Made by a program: the position numbers and the translations under genes. Under the pieces are notes generated by a model. That model was not told where the DNA came from, did no database searches, and was given only the letters and a program-made list of their open reading frames with translations. This document shows, piece by piece, positions 7,017 to 13,819 of a DNA stretch of 17,711 nt. How positions within the stretch are numbered: the first letter of the stretch is position 1; the number at the start of each line of letters is the position of its first letter. The stretch is from NCBI GenBank assembly GCA_016292705.1, contig JAEDHZ010000005.1:1-17711 (forward strand). Direction: 5' to 3'. Source of the DNA: Clostridiaceae bacterium. Lineage in GTDB: Bacteria; Bacillota; Clostridia; Oscillospirales; Acutalibacteraceae.

Positions 7017-7760
7017 ATGCTAAAAGGAAAAGTTGCAATTGTCACCGGAGGAACACGCGGAATCGGTCTTGCCGTTGTCCGCACATATCTTAAAAACGGC
7101 GCAAAAGTCGCTCTCTTCGGAAGCAGAAAGGAAACCGTCGATAAGGCTCTTGACGAACTTAAAAGCGAGAATTCCGCTTATGAGGTTATCGGACTGTGCC
7201 CGAATCTTGCGGATTTTGATGAGCTGAACAACGCAGTGAAGGAAGTTGTAAAAACTTTCGGAAAGGTTGATATTCTTGTAAACAACGCAGGTATCTCTGC
7301 AAGGGAACCTATTGCTCAGTACACACCGGAAAACTTCAAAAAAATTATGGACTTGAATGTTACAGCTGTTTTCAACGGTTGCAAAGCTGTTGAGCCGTTC
7401 ATGCGCGAGGCAAAGAGCGGATGCATCATTAACACAAGCTCAATGGTCAGCATTTACGGACAGCCCAGCGGTGTAGGCTATCCGACAAGCAAGTTTGCCG
7501 TTAACGGTCTTACCCGCAGTCTTGCCCGTGAACTTGGCCGTGCCGGCATCAGAGTTAATGCTGTTGCTCCCGGTGTAACACGCACCGATATGGTTGCCGC
7601 ATTACCTCCTGAGATGGTTGAAAGAGTTTCTGCTCCGATTCCTCTCGGTCGTATCGGTGAGCCGGAAGAGGTTGCAAATGTTTTCCTTTTCCTTGCGAGT
7701 GATATGGCAAGCTATGTCACCGGTGATGTTATTTCCGTTGACGGCGCCGCACAGACCTGA
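7017..7760 (+). CDS. Short-chain dehydrogenase/reductase (FabG-like SDR)
   Basis: A 247-residue classical SDR. The cofactor motif TGGTRGIG is at 10-17, NNAG lies in the middle of the protein, and the catalytic residues are S142, Y155 and K159 (YPTSK). The C-terminal PLGRIGEPEEVANVFLFLAS and VTGDVISVDGA match the FabG-like group. These enzymes reduce or oxidise a carbonyl/alcohol with NAD(P)H. An Arg in the glycine-rich turn (R14) is often seen in NADP-preferring members. The substrate cannot be read from the sequence: acyl-ACP, a steroid or bile acid, or a sugar-derived alcohol are all possible. Because no other fatty-acid gene is adjacent, a housekeeping FabG role is less likely. It is a single-gene unit with its own promoter, AAAGGA at 7001-7006, and a terminator. 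Confidence 0.9.
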   Translation: MLKGKVAIVTGGTRGIGLAVVRTYLKNGAKVALFGSRKETVDKALDELKSENSAYEVIGLCPNLADFDELNNAVKEVVKTFGKVDILVNNAGISAREPIAQYTPENFKKIMDLNVTAVFNGCKAVEPFMREAKSGCIINTSSMVSIYGQPSGVGYPTSKFAVNGLTRSLARELGRAGIRVNAVAPGVTRTDMVAALPPEMVERVSAPIPLGRIGEPEEVANVFLFLASDMASYVTGDVISVDGAAQT

Positions 7761-7770
7761 TAATGATTCA

Positions 7771-7809
7771 AAAAACCACCGTGTCCTGCTTTGTGGCACG
7801 GTGGTTTTT
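7771..7809. terminator. Bidirectional intrinsic terminator between convergent genes
   Basis: AAAAACCACCGTG (7771-7783) and CACGGTGGTTTTT (7797-7809) pair perfectly, with A-tract and T-tract on either side. It ends the SDR gene on + and the GNAT operon on -. The minus-strand stop at 7818 is immediately adjacent. Confidence 0.9.
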
Positions 7810-7817
7810 CTCTCTCT

Positions 7818-8261
7818 TTATGAGTTTTTCAAAAACTGCTCTCTCGTGATTTTGACCGGTGTGCAGGTACTGTTGAAAAACGCATATTTTTCTCCGGTAA
7901 CTTGCCCGCCGAGGCTGAGAATAATTCTTTTTGTTGCTTCCCTTGCGTCAAGGAGAACTTCGTCAACTCCTCTTTGAAAAAGCTCGCTCAAAACATGAGT
8001 GACAAGCATTGTTGCAATTCGGTGCCCTCTGAATTCCTTTTTGACGGTGAGTCTGCCAATGTGATGTTTTCCGTTTTGCTTGTATTCAGCAATTGTTCCG
8101 ATAAGTTCATTTTCTGAAAACGCACCCCACCATACAGGCGAGAGTTCGTCCGGAACGGGTGTCAGTTCTTCCGGAATTGCTTGCTCCTCAAAAAAGATTT
8201 CGCAGGCAATACTTATCGCTTTTGTTGTTTCTTCGTTTGCGGTTTTTCTGATATCAAGCAT
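7818..8261 (-). CDS. GNAT-family N-acetyltransferase
   Basis: A 147-residue acetyltransferase. The acetyl-CoA pyrophosphate loop is R78-G-H-R-I-A83 in the segment VKKEFRGHRIATMLVTHVL. The preceding beta strand (HHIGRLTV) and the end of the fold (LGGQVTGEKY) fit a single GNAT domain of normal length. The substrate is unknown. ATG 8261 is chosen because it gives a standard GNAT N-terminus and lies 4 nt after the upstream stop at 8266. Longer in-frame starts, up to 8348, would add a lysine/arginine-rich leader that is simply the alternative reading of the acidic tail codons of the preceding gene. No strong ribosome site is visible, so translation is probably coupled to the upstream gene. Confidence 0.82.
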   Translation of the reverse strand: MLDIRKTANEETTKAISIACEIFFEEQAIPEELTPVPDELSPVWWGAFSENELIGTIAEYKQNGKHHIGRLTVKKEFRGHRIATMLVTHVLSELFQRGVDEVLLDAREATKRIILSLGGQVTGEKYAFFNSTCTPVKITREQFLKNS

Positions 8262-8265
8262 AGTT

Positions 8266-9684
8266 TTAAACTTCTGTTTCATTTTCCTTTTCGGTTTCTG
8301 CTTCGGATTCCGAATCGTTGTCGTCGTCATTTTCAGTCTCTTCCTCAATCACAAAGTCATCTGAATGGGGTATGAGGTGATAGGGCTTTTCCGGGAGCGG
8401 CTCGGCTCTTCTGTGGCTTTCGAGTGCATCTGCGAACATGATATCCATTATGCGCTCTGTTGCATGACCGTCGCATGAGGACATGAATTTTTCTCTGAAT
8501 GCGTGAACTCTTTCCTTGTCGAAAAGTTTGTCGATATTCTGAATGTACTCGATGATCTCCGTTGTGCTTTTAACAACGGGGCCGGGGGCCAGCTCGAAAT
8601 AATCATAGTAAAAACCTCTCCAATCGAAGAAGTTTTCAAGATCGTGGGCAAGGAAGATCATCGGTCTTTCAAAGAGTGAATATTCAAAAACAAGAGAGGA
8701 GTAGTCCGAGATACAGATATCGCTGACGCAAAGCAGGTCTTCAATTGTCATTTCGTCGGTAACATCCTTGGCAAAATCCTCGCAGACCTCCGGAATATTC
8801 GGACGCTTTCTGACAAGCGGATGGTGTTTGAACAGCAGAACATACTCGTCACCGAGAACATATTTCATAAATTCCGGGCTAAGGATGTTCGGTGTCTTTG
8901 CCTTTGCAACTCTGCCACGGAAAGTCGGGGCGTAAAGAATGACCTTTTTGCCCTTTGCCTGAGGCATAACAGAGTAAAGTGTATCATAAGCCTTTGCAAT
9001 GAAGTTCTTGTTATAGAAAATATCAGTACGGCTGCTTCCGAGGGCCTTAACAACACCGCTTTCGTGGCTGTAGTTCATTGCTTCTTCATAGGCCCAGATA
9101 ACCTCAGGACTGCTTACAGTGACATTTGTATATCCACGGTTGAACGGGTATTTGTCCATGTCTTTCCTTGAAGCACCAAAGATTGCGTCAGCAGTGCTGT
9201 AGCCGAACTTCTTGAAGGCACCGCAGCCGTGCCAGAGCTGTGTTATTACCGTTTCGGGTCTGAATTTAACATGAGCGGTGACATTGGTGGCTTCATCAAA
9301 GAAGACATACTTTGCCGTTGCAATGTCTTTGAGCATTTTAACGCAGTTTTTTCTGTATACTTTTCGTTTGACATAAGTGTTTCGCAAAAAGTGACAGTGG
9401 ATGTCAAAATCATAATTGGCATACAGCGTGTCATACATGAGCTTATAGCTGTTTGTGAGAGTAGGCAGTCTCAGTTCAATGAAAACAACCTTATTCTCGT
9501 CAACCGGCTTTCTTGCCGCTTTTCTGTATGCGGACGGATAAAGAATTTTAAAAGTATAGAATCTGTATAGCGGGTTAGTAGCTTTGATGATGCTTGATTT
9601 CAATTTGCGGAAGTTACGGACAAAGAAAAGATAGATTCTGTATAAAAATGTGCTTTGGAGGAAGTCTTTGATTTTTTGAGCCAT
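8266..9684 (-). CDS. CDP-glycerol glycerophosphotransferase family protein (teichoic-acid type)
   Basis: A 472-residue enzyme of the TagB/TagF family, which transfers glycerol-phosphate (or a related polyol-phosphate) from a CDP donor when building teichoic acid or related cell-surface polymers at the membrane. The conserved His of LWHGCGAFKK (H152) and the second His of FKHHPL (H288) match the catalytic pair mapped in TagF. ISDYSS (325-330) and LFERPMIFL complete the donor site. The basic, aromatic N-terminus probably binds the membrane peripherally. The last ~27 residues (446-472) form a strongly acidic Glu/Asp/Asn/Ser tail, not usual in this family. ATG 9684 has only a distant AAAGGA, so expression may be modest. 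A divergent phosphodiesterase gene lies upstream. Confidence 0.9.
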   Translation of the reverse strand: MAQKIKDFLQSTFLYRIYLFFVRNFRKLKSSIIKATNPLYRFYTFKILYPSAYRKAARKPVDENKVVFIELRLPTLTNSYKLMYDTLYANYDFDIHCHFLRNTYVKRKVYRKNCVKMLKDIATAKYVFFDEATNVTAHVKFRPETVITQLWHGCGAFKKFGYSTADAIFGASRKDMDKYPFNRGYTNVTVSSPEVIWAYEEAMNYSHESGVVKALGSSRTDIFYNKNFIAKAYDTLYSVMPQAKGKKVILYAPTFRGRVAKAKTPNILSPEFMKYVLGDEYVLLFKHHPLVRKRPNIPEVCEDFAKDVTDEMTIEDLLCVSDICISDYSSLVFEYSLFERPMIFLAHDLENFFDWRGFYYDYFELAPGPVVKSTTEIIEYIQNIDKLFDKERVHAFREKFMSSCDGHATERIMDIMFADALESHRRAEPLPEKPYHLIPHSDDFVIEEETENDDDNDSESEAETEKENETEV

Positions 9685-9732
9685 GTGGAAAGCAGCATCC
9701 TTTCAATTCGATTTTTAAGGCTGTAAAATAAT

Positions 9733-9760
9733 ATTTTATACTAAATAATATTTTTGTCAA
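9733..9760 (-). promoter_or_regulatory. Promoter of the glycerophosphotransferase-GNAT operon
   Basis: On the minus strand, TTGACA (9760-9755) and TAAAAT (9738-9733) are separated by 16 bp in an AT-rich stretch. Confidence 0.7.
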
Positions 9761-9810
9761 GTATTATCAGGTTTTTGAAGTCATATTTGCCCGAAGAAAA
9801 ACGAAAATCC

Positions 9811-9839
9811 TTGATTTTTTTACCATTAAATGCTATACT
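9811..9839 (+). promoter_or_regulatory. Promoter of the glycerophosphodiesterase gene
   Basis: TTGATT (9811-9816) and TATACT (9834-9839) are 17 bp apart. It is divergent from the minus-strand promoter at 9733-9760, the two -35 elements being about 50 bp apart, so a single regulator could act on both. Confidence 0.8.
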
Positions 9840-9920
9840 GTCAGAAAATATTTGATACTCCGGTCGTTATGCAAACTGAGTTGTTTCTTTTTTGCAACCG
9901 GTGAGAGGAGTCTTGACGGG

Positions 9921-10682
9921 ATGTCCCATATTAATGTTATTTCCCACAGGGGAGCCAATATTTATGCCCCTCAGAACACGCTTCCTGCGTTCAAAAAGTC
10001 ACTTGAAATCGGCATTGACGGATTTGAAACCGATGTTCATATCACTAAGGATGGTCAGCTTGTGCTTTGCCATAACTATACCATTGACAGCACTTCAGAC
10101 GGCAAGGGCAGCATATCGCAGATGACGCTTGACCAGCTCAAGAAGTATGATTTCGGTTCATACTTCAGCCCGAGGTTTGCCGGAACCCGGATACCTACGA
10201 TGGATGAATTTCTCACTTTTGTTGAAGATGCAGACATTTCGGTCCTCAACATTGAGCTGAAAAGTCCAAAGGAAAACGAAACCGAAATAGTCAGCGAAAC
10301 CATCCGTCTTGTGAAGGAACACGGCCTTTTTGAAAAGCTTATCATTTCAAGCTTTGATCCCAAGCTGATTATTGAAGCAAAGCTGATTGACGAAGACTGC
10401 AAAACAGGTTTTTTGTATAGCGTGAACAGAAAGACCGCTCTGCCTATGCTGCGCCACCCGATTGATTTTGCAAGAAATCTTCATGTTGACGCACTCCATC
10501 CGCAGAATATTTTTGTCAACGAAAAGTATGTCTATGAGGCGCATGAGGCGGGACTGCTTGTCAACACCTGGACTGTCAACTCAATCAGGGATATTGAAAA
10601 AATGATCCGTTGCGGTGTCGACGGAATAATTACGAATTATCCCGATGTAACAAAGGGAATTATTGAAAAGCATACATATTGA
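9921..10682 (+). CDS. Glycerophosphodiester phosphodiesterase (GDPD)
   Basis: A 253-residue single-domain GDPD that hydrolyses glycerophosphodiesters to glycerol-3-phosphate and an alcohol. The active-site residues are visible: H9-R10 (SHRGA), E36 and D38 (FETDVH), H51 (CHN) and E112/K114 (IELK). LLVNTWTVN and GVDGIITNYPD close the barrel as in UgpQ-type enzymes. There is no signal peptide, so it acts in the cytosol. ATG 9921 follows GAGAGGAG (9903-9910). An upstream in-frame TTG at 9852 is rejected because it lacks a ribosome site and lies only a few bases from the predicted transcription start. It is divergent from a CDP-glycerol-dependent transferase; glycerol-3-phosphate is the precursor of CDP-glycerol, so the two may belong to the same polymer turnover. 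Confidence 0.92.
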   Translation: MSHINVISHRGANIYAPQNTLPAFKKSLEIGIDGFETDVHITKDGQLVLCHNYTIDSTSDGKGSISQMTLDQLKKYDFGSYFSPRFAGTRIPTMDEFLTFVEDADISVLNIELKSPKENETEIVSETIRLVKEHGLFEKLIISSFDPKLIIEAKLIDEDCKTGFLYSVNRKTALPMLRHPIDFARNLHVDALHPQNIFVNEKYVYEAHEAGLLVNTWTVNSIRDIEKMIRCGVDGIITNYPDVTKGIIEKHTY

Positions 10683-10688
10683 TAATAA

Positions 10689-10734
10689 GTATAACAACTG
10701 GGCTGTTTTGAACGGGACAGCCCATTTGTTATAC
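10689..10734. terminator. Long bidirectional terminator-like hairpin
   Basis: Arms of 18 nt at 10689-10706 and 10717-10734 pair at 17 of 18 positions around a 10-nt loop (core TGGGCTGT/ACAGCCCA). It lies just after the GDPD stop and includes the stop codon of the convergent TraX-family gene at 10729-10731. The arms end in A/T-rich sequence rather than a clean T-tract. Confidence 0.75.
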
Positions 10735-11442
10735 CATGTTTTCAATGATTGCGAGAATCAGCATGTGCAGCGGATAAAACAAGTAAAAGACATGCCTGTT
10801 TTTCCTGCTTGGTTTGATGCTTTCATTATATGAGCTTATCAATGGTATGCAGAGAAACGAACCGAGCGAGTAAAGACAGTACGGAATAGCTTTATAAAGT
10901 TCGACTACGGTTTCGGCCGAACCGAAAAAAACATATACCGTGTATGATAGTGAAACCAACGAAAAAAACAACCACATCTTTCTTTGATTATTTCTGTATC
11001 TGTAGAAAACAACGCACCATAAAACCGCAAAAAAGCACCAGTCAGAAACAATTGTAAGAACTGTGCAAAGAAAAACCGCAATGTTGCGCAGCAAAGGATT
11101 TTTTATTTCTGCTTCTGCCCAGACGGCAAGCAATGCAAAAAACAGCGTGAAGAAGATGTTGAGCGGAATTTCGGTGAATTCCCGCTTGAACAGCATACAC
11201 CACGGATACTGCGATATCAGAGCAAAAACCAACAGCCTCAAAAGGTATTTCTTTACATCTCTTGTGTGAAGGAAGCCCTGAACAATAAAAAAGCACATTG
11301 TCGGGGCAGTGATGCGGCCAATGAAATGGAATACCTGCGCAGTAGGGGAGTCTAACTGTAAAAATGCCCACGCAATATGGTCAAGCAGCATTGCCATGAT
11401 TGCAATATATTTGATTGTATCGCATGAAAGCGTTTTCTTCAT
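10729..11442 (-). CDS. TraX-family integral membrane protein
   Basis: A 237-residue polytopic membrane protein matching the TraX family (PF05857 type). Landmarks are IMAMLLDHIAW near the N-terminus, FIGRITAPTMCFFIVQGFLHT, YLLRLLVFALISQYPW and the C-terminal FYLFYPLHMLIL. About seven to eight hydrophobic segments are expected. TraX of F plasmids N-acetylates pilin, but chromosomal clostridial homologues are not tied to conjugation, and no conjugation gene is near. An acyl- or acetyltransferase acting on a surface component is a reasonable guess only. ATG 11442 is supported by a strong AAGGAGG ribosome site on the minus strand (about 11449-11456). It is a single-gene unit with its own promoter. 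Confidence 0.88.
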   Translation of the reverse strand: MKKTLSCDTIKYIAIMAMLLDHIAWAFLQLDSPTAQVFHFIGRITAPTMCFFIVQGFLHTRDVKKYLLRLLVFALISQYPWCMLFKREFTEIPLNIFFTLFFALLAVWAEAEIKNPLLRNIAVFLCTVLTIVSDWCFFAVLWCVVFYRYRNNQRKMWLFFSLVSLSYTVYVFFGSAETVVELYKAIPYCLYSLGSFLCIPLISSYNESIKPSRKNRHVFYLFYPLHMLILAIIENMV

Positions 11443-11463
11443 GGAAACTCCTCCTTGCGTTTA

Positions 11464-11492
11464 ATTATACATCGGATTTCTTTTTTGGTCAA
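11464..11492 (-). promoter_or_regulatory. Promoter of the TraX-family gene
   Basis: On the minus strand, TTGACC (11492-11487) and TATAAT (11469-11464) are exactly 17 bp apart, with the ribosome site about 10 bp downstream of the -10. Confidence 0.85.
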
Positions 11493-11754
11493 CGCAGAAA
11501 AACCGGAATAACTTATAATATCTTTTTCGTTCTCACTTAATAATGGATATAGATTCCGTAATCTTTCTCTTGTTTGGAACTGCATGAATTACTTTGAAAA
11601 ATTATAGACTTTTTGGCTTTTAAAGTTGGATTAAGGGAACAATGGCATAATCTTAATGTCGGTGAATGATAATTCATGAAATTGAGCAAGATTGACAAAA
11701 ATTTATCAAAAATTCTTGCGATTTGTACAAAGCGTCTATAGACTTTTAGTTGAA
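11493..11754. other. AT-rich gene-free stretch
   Basis: No convincing gene is present. There is an 11-bp direct repeat, TATAGACTTTT, at 11603-11613 and 11737-11747, and a weak inverted repeat, ATTAAG/CTTAAT (11630-11635 and 11652-11657). A TTGACA at 11692-11697 lacks a matching -10. A 76-codon minus-strand open frame (11537-11767) has no ribosome site and no protein-like character. Confidence 0.5.
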
Positions 11755-11784
11755 AACATGATATCATGTTAACACAAAGTTAAC
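11755..11784. promoter_or_regulatory. Candidate operator: 16-bp palindrome plus two GTTAAC sites
   Basis: AACATGATATCATGTT (11755-11770) is a perfect 16-bp palindrome. It overlaps the first of two GTTAAC palindromes (11768-11773 and 11779-11784) spaced 11 bp, about one helical turn. A near-consensus GATAAT lies at 11789-11794 without a good -35, as expected for an activator-dependent or tightly repressed promoter. The binding protein is unknown. Confidence 0.45.
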
Positions 11785-11796
11785 AAAAGATAATTT

Positions 11797-12070
11797 TGAT
11801 TCAGTATCTGCAAAGGGAAGAAGTCCCTTGCTTATACAAAAACATGGCAAGTCAGATGTTTTAAATGTATCGGATAACGGTGTAAGCGGATGCTTTCACA
11901 GTTGTTGACTGATTAACCCAGATCTCCTCTCTCCCCTTTCTATAAATCTTTTCTTGCGACACGGCAGTCACCGTCCGGTGACTGCCGTGTCGTTTATATC
12001 AGCTTATCGTTCTTTTTTGTATGAACGATGAATATCAATTTATCAGGGGATATCTGAAAAGGGGATGAAG
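11797..12070 (+). ncRNA. Candidate structured leader or small RNA upstream of the lipoprotein gene
   Basis: Several complementary segments are visible. AAGGGA/TCCCTT forms a local hairpin near 11813-11829. GCTTATAC (11830-11837) can pair with GTGTAAGC (11880-11887, one G-U), enclosing AAAACAT/ATGTTTT (11839-11845 and 11856-11862). The same GTGTAAGC can instead pair with GCTTTCAC (11892-11899). A pyrimidine run at 11926-11940 contains CCCCTTT, complementary to the AAAGGGG ribosome site at 12058-12064. A perfect 17-bp hairpin and an ATCGTTC/GAACGAT hairpin (12006-12029) follow. It matches no riboswitch class I can recall, so transcription and function are unproven. Confidence 0.35.
11957..11992 (+). 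terminator. Perfect 17-bp inverted repeat, terminator-like
   Basis: CGACACGGCAGTCACCG (11957-11973) and CGGTGACTGCCGTGTCG (11976-11992) are exact reverse complements separated by TC. Only TTTATAT follows. It could terminate a short RNA from the upstream region or attenuate transcription into the lipoprotein gene, which starts 78 nt later without a clear promoter of its own. Confidence 0.65.
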
Positions 12071-12688
12071 ATGAAAAGATTTTTTGTATTTCTGTTTTGC
12101 TTTGTTATAATGACAACTCTATGCTCCTGCAGCGAAAATGAGACAGCGAATATTGCTCTTTTTTCCGAAAGATACAATGCCCAAAATGTTGAAAAACTTT
12201 CATATCAGATGATGAGCGCTGCAGAAAGGGGAAGCACGACTGAGTATTCCTTTGTCGCTTCTTGCGATGAATCAGGCGGAAAAAGAGTGCTTGTAAAATT
12301 GCTTGCCGATGAAAACGGGAGGCTGTTTGAATGCCGTCTTGTGATTGCACGAACGGACGGACAAAACAAAGTGACTCTCCTTGAAAGTGACATTGACCGT
12401 TTTGTTGAGTCTTGCGAAAGGGTTCTCAGTGCGTTTTCGGGTTTCGACAGCAAAAAAAGTGAAAATTTGATTGCTGCTCTTGAAATTCGCAAAAGCCTAT
12501 CGTCTCAATGCGAAAAAACGGCCCGTGAAAATGAATACTATTGCGTTTTTCTTTCAAACGAGATTTGTTATGAGATAATAATGGATAATACATATCTCAA
12601 AAAAATTGAAGAAACTCAAAAGCCGGAAAGCCGTGCGGTATATGATAAAACAACAAATATACGCACTGAAACCGTTTTGCATAAGTGA
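12071..12688 (+). CDS. Small predicted lipoprotein of unknown function
   Basis: A 205-residue protein with a signal peptide (MKRFFVFLFCFVIMTTLCSC). The lipobox is L-C-S-C, so the mature protein would begin at the last Cys and be anchored to the outer face of the membrane. The rest is soluble, mixed alpha/beta in appearance and rich in Glu/Lys/Ser, with Cys pairs that could form disulfides. I do not recognise a family. ATG 12071 is preferred over ATG 12065 because AAAGGGG at 12058-12064 would be 6 nt from the former but directly abut the latter. It is a single gene followed by a strong terminator and preceded by the structured region described above. Confidence 0.75.
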   Translation: MKRFFVFLFCFVIMTTLCSCSENETANIALFSERYNAQNVEKLSYQMMSAAERGSTTEYSFVASCDESGGKRVLVKLLADENGRLFECRLVIARTDGQNKVTLLESDIDRFVESCERVLSAFSGFDSKKSENLIAALEIRKSLSSQCEKTARENEYYCVFLSNEICYEIIMDNTYLKKIEETQKPESRAVYDKTTNIRTETVLHK

Positions 12689-12695
12689 AAGTGAT

Positions 12696-12739
12696 AACCA
12701 CCGAAAAAGCCTGTTCAGGTTTTTGCGGTGGTTGTTTTT
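12696..12739 (+). terminator. Intrinsic terminator after the lipoprotein gene
   Basis: AACCACCG (12696-12703) pairs with CGGTGGTT (12726-12733). The inner arms AAAAAGCCTG and CAGGTTTTTG extend the stem with two mismatches, and GTTTTTG follows. Confidence 0.9.
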
Positions 12740-12800
12740 GTGCAAAAGCAAAGTGTTCGGGCTTAATTACTGATCAGTTTGAATATGCCTGGATAATCTG

Positions 12801-12829
12801 ATGACTTTTAAAAAGTATTATGCTATAAT
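12801..12829 (+). promoter_or_regulatory. Possible upstream promoter of the MerR operon (extended -10)
   Basis: TGCTATAAT (12821-12829) is a perfect extended -10, with ATGACT (12801-12806) 17 bp before the hexamer. A 7-bp inverted repeat, TCTGATG (12797-12803) and CATCAGA (12832-12838), flanks the promoter. It may give basal expression independent of the MerR-type promoter downstream. Confidence 0.5.
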
Positions 12830-12863
12830 TACATCAGAATTTTGAAAAGATTTGAAAAAAGAC

Positions 12864-12895
12864 TTGACTCTACCCCTTAGGGGAGGATTTATAAT
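12864..12895 (+). promoter_or_regulatory. MerR-type promoter with operator in a long spacer
   Basis: TTGACT (12864-12869) and TATAAT (12890-12895) are separated by about 20 bp, longer than the normal 17. The spacer carries the dyad CCCCT-T-AGGGG (12873-12883, with outer TC/GA symmetry). This is the architecture known for MerR-family activators, which twist the DNA to realign the two hexamers. It predicts autoregulation of the MerR gene and the downstream UvrA-like gene. Confidence 0.85.
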
Positions 12896-12962
12896 CGGTG
12901 CACAGGTGTGGGATGAGAGTGTTGTCCAATGAAACCTGAATAAAACAGATCGGAGTTTGAAC

Positions 12963-13817
12963 ATGGAAATGACAAAAAAACACAACGCTTGTGACTGTTT
13001 CGGTGATGAAAGCTTATTCAGAATCGGAATGTTTGCCGCAATGAATCATGTTACCGTAAAGACCCTTAGGTTTTACGAGGAGCAGGGACTTCTTTTGCCG
13101 GCATACATTAACGAAGAAAACGGCTACAGATATTACAGGATGAATCAGATGGCTGTTGTTCATAAGATTACAGCGTTGAAGAAGGCGGGATTCTCTCTTG
13201 AAGATATTGCAAGAATCAACGCTTGTTCCGATGAAAAAGCAGTTTTGAACAAGAAAAAATCAGACTTGCTTTGCAAAATAGCCAAGCTGACAAAGCAGAT
13301 TGCAATCCTTGACGGATATCTTGCAAACAAAGGAAGCTCTCTGTCGGCTCCCGTACTGTTGAAAACAATTCCGGAAGTGACGGTTGCTGCAGTTGAACGG
13401 AGAATTGAAAGCTACGATTGTCTTTTTGAGATTATGCCGCAGGCAGGTGAACTCATGGAACTTGCTGAATGTGAGTGTCAAAATCCGGAATACTGCTTCA
13501 CGAATTATCTTGAACCCGTCTGCAAAGAGGATGATGTTCTTGTTGAGATTTGCCAGGCTGTAACCGGGATGAAAAAGAATGTGGACGGTCTTAACTTCAA
13601 AGTGATGCCGGAGATTCAGGCGGCGTGCGTGTATCATAAGGGTTCTTATGCTTCAATGAGCGAAACCTATGAATGTGTTTTGAATTATATTGAAGAAAAC
13701 GGCTATAGAATTGTCGGCTCAATCAGAGAAAAGTACATTGACGGAGTATGGAACAAAGAGGACGAAAGCCAATGGCTGACGGAAATTCAGATTCCGGTTG
13801 AAAAAAAGGAGGAATAA
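12963..13817 (+). CDS. MerR-family regulator with GyrI-like effector-binding domain
   Basis: A 284-residue regulator. The winged-helix DNA-binding domain (about residues 18-88) contains the MerR hallmarks IGMFAAMNHVTVKTLRFYEEQGLL and NGYRYYRMNQM. A coiled-coil dimerisation helix spans ~90-122, and residues ~133-284 form a GyrI-like drug-binding domain (start VTVAAVERRI, end WLTEIQIPV). It resembles the BmrR/BltR type that binds cationic or aromatic drugs. ATG 12963 has CGGAG 7 nt upstream; TTG 12957 is too close to it. The stop TAA at 13815-13817 is two bases before the ATG of the UvrA-like gene, whose AAAAAAGGAGGA ribosome site lies inside this gene. The pair is clearly an operon. Confidence 0.92.
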   Translation: MEMTKKHNACDCFGDESLFRIGMFAAMNHVTVKTLRFYEEQGLLLPAYINEENGYRYYRMNQMAVVHKITALKKAGFSLEDIARINACSDEKAVLNKKKSDLLCKIAKLTKQIAILDGYLANKGSSLSAPVLLKTIPEVTVAAVERRIESYDCLFEIMPQAGELMELAECECQNPEYCFTNYLEPVCKEDDVLVEICQAVTGMKKNVDGLNFKVMPEIQAACVYHKGSYASMSETYECVLNYIEENGYRIVGSIREKYIDGVWNKEDESQWLTEIQIPVEKKEE

Positions 13818-13819
13818 TC

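Noticed and set aside
8262..8348. Lysine/arginine-rich N-terminal extension of the minus-strand GNAT
   Set aside because: It is the alternative reading of the acidic tail codons of the upstream gene. The GNAT fold starts at 8261.
9852..9920. TTG start adding 23 residues to the phosphodiesterase
   Set aside because: No ribosome site, and it begins only ~6 nt from the predicted transcription start. ATG 9921 has GAGAGGAG upstream.
10729..11442. Evidence for a conjugative element from the TraX-family gene
   Set aside because: No relaxase, type IV secretion, integrase or att-like repeats are nearby; chromosomal TraX homologues are common in clostridia.
11537..11767. Minus-strand open frame of 76 codons in the gene-free stretch
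   Set aside because: No ribosome site, no protein-like composition or motif, and it runs into the 16-bp palindrome. Probably chance.
11797..11955. 6S RNA, T-box or known riboswitch identity for the structured leader
   Set aside because: The 5' and 3' parts can partly pair (AAAGGG with CCCTTT), but none of the conserved motifs of 6S, T-box, SAM, TPP, FMN, purine or c-di-GMP classes are visible.
7771..12739. Shared ACCACCG/CGGTGGT stems in two terminators as a dispersed repeat
   Set aside because: Only a seven-base stem is shared and the loops are unrelated; coincidence in GC-rich terminator stems is sufficient.
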